A DNA stretch of 7,092 nt from Aquimarina sp. (GTDB lineage Bacteria; Bacteroidota; Bacteroidia; Flavobacteriales; Flavobacteriaceae). How positions within the stretch are numbered: position 1 is the first letter of the stretch; the number at the start of each line of letters is the position of its first letter. Under the pieces are notes generated by a model that was given only the letters and a program-made list of their open reading frames with translations, searched no databases and was not told the DNA's origin. Of this stretch, positions 1 to 6,600 are shown one piece after another. The DNA lies in contig WTKB01000154.1 of NCBI GenBank assembly GCA_011524575.1, positions 1,970 through 9,061 on the forward strand. Direction: 5' to 3'. Position numbers and translations under genes: made by a program.

Positions 1-22
1 ATCAATTAAACTTTTAAAAAAT

Positions 23-835
23 ATGTTAAAAATTATCAATCAAACTACTGAATATTTAATAGATAAGGGCTTTGTTAAACCCGAAATAGGAATTATCTTA
101 GGTACAGGTCTTGGTAAGTTGGCAGAAATCATTGAAAACCCTATAGAAGTAAGTTATAACCATATTCCTAATTTTCCTACAGCTACTGTAGAATTCCATA
201 CAGGTCGATTGATCTATGGAGATTTAGAAGGGAAAAAGGTTGTTGTTATGCAGGGGCGTTTTCATTTATATGAAGGATACTCTGCTCAGGATGTTACTTT
301 TCCTGTCCGTATTATGAAAGCTTTAGGGATTCATTCTTTACTAATCTCTAATGCTGCTGGAGCTATTAATTCAGGATTTAAAAAGGGAGAAATCATGCTT
401 TTAGATGATCATATTAATCTTCAAAATGCTTCTCCTTTAGCTTTTAAAGGCGTGGAGCAATTCGGAACTCGATTTGTAGATATGAGTGCTCCTTATTCTA
501 AAAAGTTAACCGATCCAATTATAGAAATTGCTAAACAAGAAAATATTACCTTACATCAAGGAGTTTATGCTTGTGTTACTGGTCCACAGTTAGAAACACG
601 TGCAGAGTATCGTTATTTAAAAATTATTGGTGCGGATGCTGTAGGTATGAGTACTGTTCCAGAAGTGATAGTTGGTAATCATTTAGGTTTAGATGTTATG
701 GCATTATCTGTTCTTACAGATGAATGTGATCCTGACAATCTTTCCAAAGTAAATATTGAAGAAATTATAGCTATGGCAGCCAAAGCTGAGCCTGCAATGA
801 TTTGTCTTTTTAAAAAATTAATTGCCCGTATTTAA
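23..835 (+). CDS. Purine nucleoside phosphorylase, trimeric family, with MTA-phosphorylase-like specificity residues
   Basis: This 270-residue cytoplasmic enzyme belongs to the trimeric nucleoside phosphorylase family (PNP/MTAP), which splits a purine nucleoside with phosphate into free base and ribose 1-phosphate. Visible family motifs are the phosphate loop ILGTGLG (residues 25-31), FHTG around residue 60, MQGRFHLYEGY near 76-86, SNAAGAIN near 110, GPQLETRAE at 187-195 and GADAVGMSTVPEVIV after it. Length is normal. Asp233 (in LTDE) occupies the position of human PNP Asn243, and Ile245 (in VNIEEI) that of His257. Human MTA phosphorylase has Asp and Val there, which points to 6-aminopurine nucleosides with a modified 5' end. 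The ATG at 23 gives the expected N-terminus, although the frame stays open to base 2. arsM follows after 13 bp, so the two are probably co-transcribed. Family assignment is firm. Substrate is inference: it may be a general adenosine/inosine phosphorylase or act in arsenosugar synthesis. Confidence 0.93.
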   Translation: MLKIINQTTEYLIDKGFVKPEIGIILGTGLGKLAEIIENPIEVSYNHIPNFPTATVEFHTGRLIYGDLEGKKVVVMQGRFHLYEGYSAQDVTFPVRIMKALGIHSLLISNAAGAINSGFKKGEIMLLDDHINLQNASPLAFKGVEQFGTRFVDMSAPYSKKLTDPIIEIAKQENITLHQGVYACVTGPQLETRAEYRYLKIIGADAVGMSTVPEVIVGNHLGLDVMALSVLTDECDPDNLSKVNIEEIIAMAAKAEPAMICLFKKLIARI

Positions 836-848
836 TCCCTGTTATTTT

Positions 849-1817
849 ATGAGTTATCTTGATGCAACCAATGATCTTTATAAAAAAGCTGCACTGACTC
901 CTGATGTAGGACTTTGCTGTACTACAAACCCTGTTTGGGAACTTCCAGAATTAAAAATTCCTAAAATCATGCAAGAGATGAACTATGGTTGTGGCAGTAC
1001 GGTTCATATACGAGATCTTAGTGATGCTCCTAAAATGCTTTATGTTGGAGTTGGTGGAGGAATGGAGTTACTACAATTAGCCTATTTTAATCGTTCAAAA
1101 AATGGAGTTATAGGGGTAGATATTGTTGAGGAAATGTTAACAGCTTCTTCTAATAATTTTAAAGAAGCAGAAAAAATTAATCCGTGGTTTAAAAGTGAAT
1201 TCATAGATTTAAAGAAAGGAAGTGCGTTAGATTTACCTGTAGCTACAAATAGCATAGATGTTGCAGCACAAAACTGTTTATTTAATATTTTTAAAGCAGA
1301 AGATTTAGTATTAGCTTTAAAAGAAATGTATCGGGTATTAAAACCAAATGGAAAACTGGTGATGAGTGACCCTATTTGTGAGCAAGAGATGTCGGATTCT
1401 TTAAGAGATGATGATCGATTACGAGCTTTGTGCCTTAGTGGGAGTTTGCCGTTAAAATCTTATATTAAAGCACTTACTGATGTTGGTTTTGGAACTATCG
1501 AGGTTCGTGCTCGTAAACCTTACCGTATTTTAGATCCAAAAAATTACAATACGCCCGAGTTAATTTATATAGAATCTATAGAAATTGCAGCAATTAAAGA
1601 TCCAATGCCTATTGATGGGCCTTGTGTTTTTACGGGTAAAGCCGCGATATATTATGGTGATGAGCCTTTTTTTGATGATCAAAAGGGACATATTTTAGTA
1701 AAAAATCAACCCTTAGCTATTTGTGATAAAACAGCACAAGCATTAATAGATTTAAATCGTAATGATATTTTTATTAGTGCATCTACTTTTCATTATGACG
1801 GAGGAGGGTGTTGTTAG
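849..1817 (+). CDS. arsM: Arsenosugar-type arsenite S-adenosylmethionine methyltransferase ArsM
   Basis: This 322-residue class I methyltransferase transfers methyl groups from S-adenosylmethionine to trivalent arsenic. The SAM-binding glycine motif YVGVGGGMELLQL is at residues 65-77, with the acidic GVDIVEEM strand end after it. Arsenic-methyltransferase hallmarks are QNCLFNI (Cys143), MYRVLKPNGKLVMSD, and CLSGSLPLKSYI (Cys195), which match the SNC and C-x-G-A cysteine sites of characterised ArsM. Further cysteines are Cys23-Cys24, Cys48, Cys177 and a terminal Cys321-Cys322 pair after Gly-Gly-Gly. The C-terminal region (about 220-322) resembles the arsenosugar-linked ArsM of cyanobacteria and Bacteroidota rather than detoxification ArsM. 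I chose the ATG at 849; an in-frame TTG at 822 would overlap the preceding gene and adds a poor N-terminus. No ars repressor or arsenate reductase is visible nearby, which favours a biosynthetic role over a simple resistance operon. Family is well supported; the pathway is inferred. Confidence 0.9.
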   Translation: MSYLDATNDLYKKAALTPDVGLCCTTNPVWELPELKIPKIMQEMNYGCGSTVHIRDLSDAPKMLYVGVGGGMELLQLAYFNRSKNGVIGVDIVEEMLTASSNNFKEAEKINPWFKSEFIDLKKGSALDLPVATNSIDVAAQNCLFNIFKAEDLVLALKEMYRVLKPNGKLVMSDPICEQEMSDSLRDDDRLRALCLSGSLPLKSYIKALTDVGFGTIEVRARKPYRILDPKNYNTPELIYIESIEIAAIKDPMPIDGPCVFTGKAAIYYGDEPFFDDQKGHILVKNQPLAICDKTAQALIDLNRNDIFISASTFHYDGGGCC

Positions 1818-1837
1818 AGCTTGTTTAAATGACTACT

Positions 1838-1869
1838 TTTCTATATTAGTGCTACCTTTTTTACATTTG
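1838..1869 (+). promoter_or_regulatory. Candidate Bacteroidota-type promoter for the phosphatase gene
   Basis: TACATTTG at 1862-1869 matches the Bacteroidota -7 consensus TAnnTTTG exactly. A weak -33 element, TTTC at 1838-1841 (consensus TTTG), lies 20 bp upstream, within the usual spacing. Transcription would begin roughly at 1875, giving a leader of about a dozen bases before the ATG at 1887. The 69-bp gap is the widest between the first four genes, in keeping with a new transcription unit here. This is a motif match only. Confidence 0.45.
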
Positions 1870-1886
1870 AACTTAATTTAAATCTA

Positions 1887-2621
1887 ATGATACAACCTAG
1901 AACTTTTGCTATTGGAGATATCCATGGAGGACTCAGAGCTTTAAAAGCATTATTGGAACTTTTAAAACCTAATCCAGAAGATCATTTGATTTTTTTAGGA
2001 GATTATGTGGATGGATGGAGTGATAGTGCCGAAACAATTTTTTATTTAATGGAGCTTAAAAAGTCTCATCAGTGTACTTTTATTAGAGGTAATCATGATG
2101 AACTTTGTTATGGTTGGCTAAAAACGGGCACACATACAGATCAATGGCTTGTTCATGGCGGAAAAGCTACATTAAAAAGTTATGCTCGTTTTAGTAAGTC
2201 AGAAATTGAAACTCAATTCTCTTTTTTTGAGAATCTAGAGGATTACTATCTTTCCAATGATAATAAACTATTCTTACATGCAGGTTTTACAAATGTACGT
2301 GGTCCAGAACATGAACATTTTCATAAAATGTACTATTGGGATCGTAGTTTATGGGAATTAGCATTAGCTGTAGATCCTAACCTGAGTAAAGATGCAATCA
2401 CTTATCCTAAAAGGTTAACGCTTTTTGATGAGATATATATTGGGCATACCCCTGTTACACGTATCAATCAAACTATTCCTATCAATGCCTCCTGTGTTTG
2501 GAATATAGATACCGGAGCTGCTTTTCAAGGGCCTTTAACTGCTATTGATATTCATACAAAAGAAGTGTTTCAAACACCGCCAGTTTATACACTTTATCCT
2601 GATGAAAAAGGAAGGAATTAA
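1887..2621 (+). CDS. PPP-like metallophosphoesterase (calcineurin-like fold)
   Basis: This 244-residue protein has the di-metal site of the calcineurin-like phosphoesterases: GDIHGG (Asp11, His13), GDYVDGW (Asp39), RGNHDE (Asn69, His70), LFLHAGF (His131) and YIGHTP (His187), followed by NIDTGAAF near the end. Motif order and length fit the bacterial relatives of PPP serine/threonine phosphatases and ApaH/PrpA-like enzymes. It has no signal peptide or membrane segment, so it should be cytoplasmic. The signature GDxVDRG is altered: the phosphate-contacting Arg-Gly pair is Gly43-Trp44, so classic phosphoprotein phosphatase activity is doubtful. The true substrate could be a protein, a nucleotide or a sugar phosphate. 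It lies 69 bp after arsM behind its own promoter candidate and 14 bp before the cobalamin adenosyltransferase gene. A link to the arsenic genes is possible but unproven. Fold and metal site are secure; substrate is unknown. Confidence 0.88.
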   Translation: MIQPRTFAIGDIHGGLRALKALLELLKPNPEDHLIFLGDYVDGWSDSAETIFYLMELKKSHQCTFIRGNHDELCYGWLKTGTHTDQWLVHGGKATLKSYARFSKSEIETQFSFFENLEDYYLSNDNKLFLHAGFTNVRGPEHEHFHKMYYWDRSLWELALAVDPNLSKDAITYPKRLTLFDEIYIGHTPVTRINQTIPINASCVWNIDTGAAFQGPLTAIDIHTKEVFQTPPVYTLYPDEKGRN

Positions 2622-2635
2622 TTAATAACTTATCA

Positions 2636-3181
2636 ATGAAAATATATACAAAAACTGGGGATGATGGAAGTACCTCCTTGTACGGTTCTCAAAGAGTGCA
2701 TAAGTCTCATGCTGTTATAGAATGTATTGGTTCTATAGATGAATTGAATAGTTTTATAGGGCTTTTAGCTTGTCAGGAAGCTTGCGTGTGCTATCAAGGT
2801 TTTTTACAACAAATTCAGCAGCATTTATTTGTTATTGGTGGGGAACTTGCTTCTATTTTCAAAGATCAAAAGCGTTTAAAGAATATTAGCCTTCAAGATG
2901 ATATGATTGCCAATCTCGAAGAAGCAATTGATCGTTTTGAAGAGGTACTACCTGCTATGACTCATTTTGTGTTACCAGGAGGGCATCAAAGCGTGTCATT
3001 ATGTCATGTATGTAGGAGTATTTGTCGGAAATCAGAACGTTTTATTCAGTCTTTTCATCAAAAAGTACCATTAAATACTACTATTTTAAAATACTTAAAT
3101 CGTCTTTCGGATTACTTTTTTGTACTGGCACGAAAATTGACTATGGATTTAAATATAAAAGAAGTAAAGTGGATACCATAA
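2636..3181 (+). CDS. Cob(I)alamin adenosyltransferase, PduO type
   Basis: This 181-residue enzyme transfers the 5'-deoxyadenosyl group of ATP to cob(I)alamin or cobyrinic acid diamide, giving adenosylcobalamin for enzymes such as methylmalonyl-CoA mutase. The N-terminus MKIYTKTGDDGSTSLYG is the ATP-binding motif of PduO-type enzymes, followed by IGSIDELNSFIGLL. FVLPGG comes before the helix bearing Arg127 and RKSER (131-135), which correspond to the R-TVCRRAER motif of human MMAB. YLNRLSDYFFVLAR near the C-terminus completes the family pattern. It is a helical-bundle cytoplasmic trimer in characterised members. Length is typical and no key residue is lost; Lys132 replaces an Arg usual at that position. 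It starts 14 bp after the phosphatase gene, so it is probably co-transcribed, with no room for a cobalamin riboswitch in between. Family databases variously name it cobO, pduO or mmaB, so I give no symbol. Confidence 0.95.
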   Translation: MKIYTKTGDDGSTSLYGSQRVHKSHAVIECIGSIDELNSFIGLLACQEACVCYQGFLQQIQQHLFVIGGELASIFKDQKRLKNISLQDDMIANLEEAIDRFEEVLPAMTHFVLPGGHQSVSLCHVCRSICRKSERFIQSFHQKVPLNTTILKYLNRLSDYFFVLARKLTMDLNIKEVKWIP

Positions 3182-3238
3182 AAATAATTGTATTTTTATG
3201 TTAGACATCTCTTTTGAGAATAATAAATCAATAATAAA

Positions 3239-3264
3239 ATGTAAAAACAAACTTGTTTTTACAT
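3239..3264. repeat. Perfect 12-bp inverted repeat upstream of the DUF2795 gene
   Basis: ATGTAAAAACAA (3239-3250) and its exact reverse complement (3253-3264) are separated by two bases. As RNA the stem would keep 11 pairs with a four-base loop. Only four of the twelve pairs are more than A-T in each arm's tip and inner CAA/TTG part, so it is A/T-rich, and on the plus strand it is followed by A-rich rather than T-rich sequence, which argues against a rightward terminator. On the minus strand a moderately T-rich stretch follows. It may be an operator or mRNA 5' structure, beginning 41 bp before the start codon. Confidence 0.6.
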
Positions 3265-3279
3265 AAAAAAAATAAAATT

Positions 3280-3501
3280 ATGTATTGGACATTAGAACTT
3301 GCCTCGTATTTAAGTGATGCTCCTTGGCCAGCTACTAAAGATGAATTAATTGATTACGCTATTAGAACAGGTGCTCCACTAGAAGTAGTAGAGAACTTAC
3401 AATCTATAGAAGATGAGGGAGATTCTTATGATTCTATAGAGGAAATCTGGTCTGATTATCCTTCAGATGAGGACTACCTTTGGAATGAAGACGAATATTA
3501 A
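3280..3501 (+). CDS. DUF2795 family small acidic protein
   Basis: This 73-residue protein of unknown function matches the DUF2795 family as I recall it. The N-terminal half is a compact likely helical unit, with LASYLSDAPWPATKDELIDYA (split: Leu7-Leu11, Ala14-Thr19, Lys20-Ala27) and the turn RTGAPLEVVENL (29-40). The tail from residue 41 is very acidic, with 14 Asp/Glu among 33 residues, and the whole protein has only one Lys and one Arg. There is no signal peptide, membrane helix or cysteine. I chose the ATG at 3280, which follows an A-rich leader typical of Bacteroidota starts; an in-frame TTG at 3253 lies inside the palindrome and adds nine unlikely residues. It sits between the cobalamin adenosyltransferase and secA genes and is cut off from secA by a terminator. 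No function is known; binding a basic partner or acting as a small regulator are guesses only. Confidence 0.85.
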   Translation: MYWTLELASYLSDAPWPATKDELIDYAIRTGAPLEVVENLQSIEDEGDSYDSIEEIWSDYPSDEDYLWNEDEY

Positions 3502-3550
3502 GTATTAGACCAAAGTATATCGTTTAGATTTACTTTAAAATAACTATTTG

Positions 3551-3583
3551 AAAAAAGTCTCGGTAGTGAGGCTTTTTTTTTTT
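3551..3583 (+). terminator. Intrinsic terminator between the DUF2795 gene and secA
   Basis: AAAAAAGTCTC (3551-3561) pairs with GAGGCTTTTTT (3568-3578) over 11 positions with one G-U pair and a six-base loop (GGTAGT). Five more T residues follow, making a run of 11 T at 3573-3583. This is a standard rho-independent terminator for the upstream transcript. It ends 27 bp before the secA start codon, which leaves almost no room for a secA promoter downstream. Confidence 0.85.
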
Positions 3584-3610
3584 GTAATTTACACCAAAAA
3601 AATCACATCC

Positions 3611-6600
3611 ATGGGGATTCTAGATAGCATAATTAAAGTTTTTGTTGGAGATAAATCCAAAAAAGATATAAAAGATATTCAGCCAATTATTGCTAAGATT
3701 AAAAAAGCAGAGAGCCAGCTTACTAAGCTAAGTAATGATGAACTTAGAGCTAAAACAGTTCATTTCAAAAATACTATAGATACCAATAGAAAAGATCTTC
3801 AAAGCCAAATTGAAGATCTTAATTTAAAGGCTTCTGAGACTTCAAACATTGATCTTAAAGAAGATTACTACGCTAAAATAGATACGCTTAAACAAGAAAT
3901 AAAAAAACGAACTGCTAAAACTTTAGATGAACTTCTTCCTGAGGCGTTTGCAGTTGTTAAAGAAACGGCAAGACGTTTTACTAACAATGATACTGTAGAA
4001 GTTACTGCGAATATAAATGATGAGCAATTAGCTGTTACAAAAGAATATGTAACTATTGAACAAGATAAAGCATTTTGGGCAACTTCTTGGGATGCAGCAG
4101 GTTCAACAGTAAAATGGAATATGATCCATTATGATGTTCAGCTCATAGGTGGAATTACTTTGCATAAAGGGCGTATTGCAGAAATGCAAACAGGTGAGGG
4201 AAAAACCCTTATGGCAACATTACCTGTTTATTTAAATGCACTTACAGGAAATGGGGTACACTTAGTAACTGTAAATGATTATTTGGCAAGGCGTGACTGC
4301 GAGTGGATGGCACCACTTTTTCAGTTTCATGGATTGAGTATTGATTGTATTGATAGGCACCGTCCTAATTCCAAGGAGAGACATGCTGCTTACCGTTGTG
4401 ATATTGTATATGGTACGAATAACGAATTTGGTTTTGATTACCTAAGAGATAATATGTCTCATAGTCCTGAGGATTTAGTACAAGGAGATCATTACTTTGC
4501 CATTGTCGATGAGGTCGATTCTGTACTTATTGATGATGCTCGTACACCACTTATTATTTCAGGACCAGTTACACGTGGAAATGAACATGAATTTGAATTC
4601 TTAAAACCAAAAATTAGTAACCTTGTAAATCTTCAACAGAAGTTTTTAGTTAAAATACTCTCGGAAGCTAAAAAGCTTATAAGAGAAGGAAATACTAAAG
4701 ATGGTGGGTTTAAATTATTACAAGCCTATCGAGGAATTCCAAAAAATAAAGCACTAATTAAGTTTTTAAGTGAAGATGGTGTAAAACAGCTTTTACAAAA
4801 AACAGAAAACTATTATTTACAGGATAACAAAAGAGAAATGCATCTTGTAGATGCAGATTTGTATTATGTAATCGAAGAAAAAAATAATCAGATTGAACTT
4901 ACAGAAAATGGTGTTGCACATCTTTCTAGTGAAGACGATCCAAATTTCTTTATCCTTCCTGAAATTTCTTTAGAGTTAGCAGCTATTGATAGACAAAATC
5001 TTCCGTCTGAGGAAGCTGCCGAGAAAAAAGAAGCGATCTACAGAGAATTTAGTGCAAAAAGTGAACGTATTCATAGTACCAAGCAGCTTTTAAAAGCCTA
5101 TTCTCTTTTTGAAAAAGATGTTGCTTATGTGGTCATGGACAATAAAGTAAAAATTGTAGATGAACAAACAGGGCGTATTATGGATGGGAGACGTTTCTCT
5201 GATGGACTACATCAAGCCCTTGAAGCTAAGGAAAATGTAAAAATTGAAGATGCTACACAAACGCTAGCTACAGTAACGCTTCAAAATTACTTTAGACTTT
5301 ATGACAAACTCTCTGGAATGACAGGTACTGCCATTACAGAGGCAGGTGAATTTTGGGAAATCTATAAGCTAGATGTTGTTGAGATTCCAACAAATAAGCC
5401 TATTGCAAGAGATGACAGACAAGATCTTATCTATAAAACCAAAAGAGAGAAATACAATGCAGTAATTGAGGATGTTGTAAAACTCTCTAAGTCTGGAAGA
5501 CCAGTTCTTATTGGAACTACATCTGTAGAAATATCCGAGTTACTCAGCAGAATGCTTACACTTAGAAAAATTGAGCATAATGTCCTTAACGCAAAACTAC
5601 ATGGGAAAGAAGCTGATATTGTTACTGAGGCAGGAAAAAAAGGTGTCGTAACTATTGCTACTAATATGGCAGGTAGGGGTACCGATATTAAACTCTCTAA
5701 GGAAGTACTAGATGCAGGAGGACTTGCTATTATCGGTACGGAACGTCATGATTCAAGAAGAGTAGATAGACAGTTGCGTGGACGATCAGGAAGACAAGGA
5801 GATGTGGGTAGCTCACAGTTTTATATTTCTTTAGAAGATAATCTAATGCGTTTATTTGGTTCAGAGCGAATAGCTAAACTAATGGACAAAATGAAGATAG
5901 AAGAAGGTGAGGTATTACAAGCCAAAATGTTATCTAATTCTATTGAACGTGCTCAAAAGAAAGTAGAGGAAAATAACTTTGGAATGCGTAAACATCTTTT
6001 AGAGTATGATGATGTTATGAATGCTCAAAGAGAAGTGGTTTACAAAAGACGTAGGCATGCACTTTATGGAAAACGTTTAAAAGTAGATATTATAAATATG
6101 ATTTATAATATTACAGAACAACTTGCTCAGGAACATTTTATAAGTAAAGATTTTAAGAATTTAGAGTTTGAGATTTTTAGGAACTTTGGAATTACAGAAC
6201 TTCTTTCTGAAGATACTTTTAAATCTTTTACCACAGTAAAAGATTTAACCAAAATACTTTTTGAAAAAGTAGAAGCTGCTTACGAGCAACAGATGTTAGA
6301 AAGAGCAAATGCGGTATATCAGGTAATTAAAAAAGTACATGAAGATCCAAATGTTAACTTTGAACGCATTCGTGTACCTTTCTCTGATGGTCAAAAAACT
6401 TTAAATGTTAATACTGACCTTCAAAAAGCGTATGAGAGTCAAGGAAAACAAGTGATTGAGGATTTTGAAAAGAATATCACTCTTGCACTTATAGATGATA
6501 CTTGGAAGAATCATTTGCGTAAAATGGATGAATTAAAACAAAGTGTTCGTCTTGCTGTTCATGAGCAAAAAGATCCATTACTTATTTATAAGTTTGAGGC

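Noticed and set aside
1..9. Possible last codons and stop (TAA at 7-9) of an upstream gene
   Set aside because: Two codons and a stop are too little to support a gene call.
822..848. In-frame TTG that would extend ArsM by nine residues
   Set aside because: It overlaps the end of the phosphorylase gene, uses a rarer start codon, and the ATG at 849 gives a sensible N-terminus.
1823..1872. Imperfect 9-bp inverted repeat (GTTTAAATG / CATTTGAAC) in the arsM-phosphatase gap
   Set aside because: Weak A/T-rich pairing with a G-U pair and a 32-base loop; its right arm is better explained by the -7 element.
2622..2635. Cobalamin riboswitch before the adenosyltransferase gene
   Set aside because: The gap is only 14 bp, far too short, and the phosphatase leader shows no B12-box-like structure.
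3022..3204. Short ORF in another frame overlapping the cobalamin adenosyltransferase gene
   Set aside because: It lies mostly inside a well-recognised gene and shows no family features.
3253..3279. In-frame TTG upstream of the DUF2795 start
   Set aside because: It lies within the palindrome and adds residues unlike the rest of the protein; the ATG at 3280 has the A-rich leader typical here.
3548..3610. In-frame extension of SecA reading like a signal peptide (MKKVSVVRLFFFVIY), suggestive of a SecM-like leader
   Set aside because: It is translation of the terminator hairpin and its T-run, which explains the Phe run; it has a TTG start and no stop before secA, and SecA has no signal peptide.
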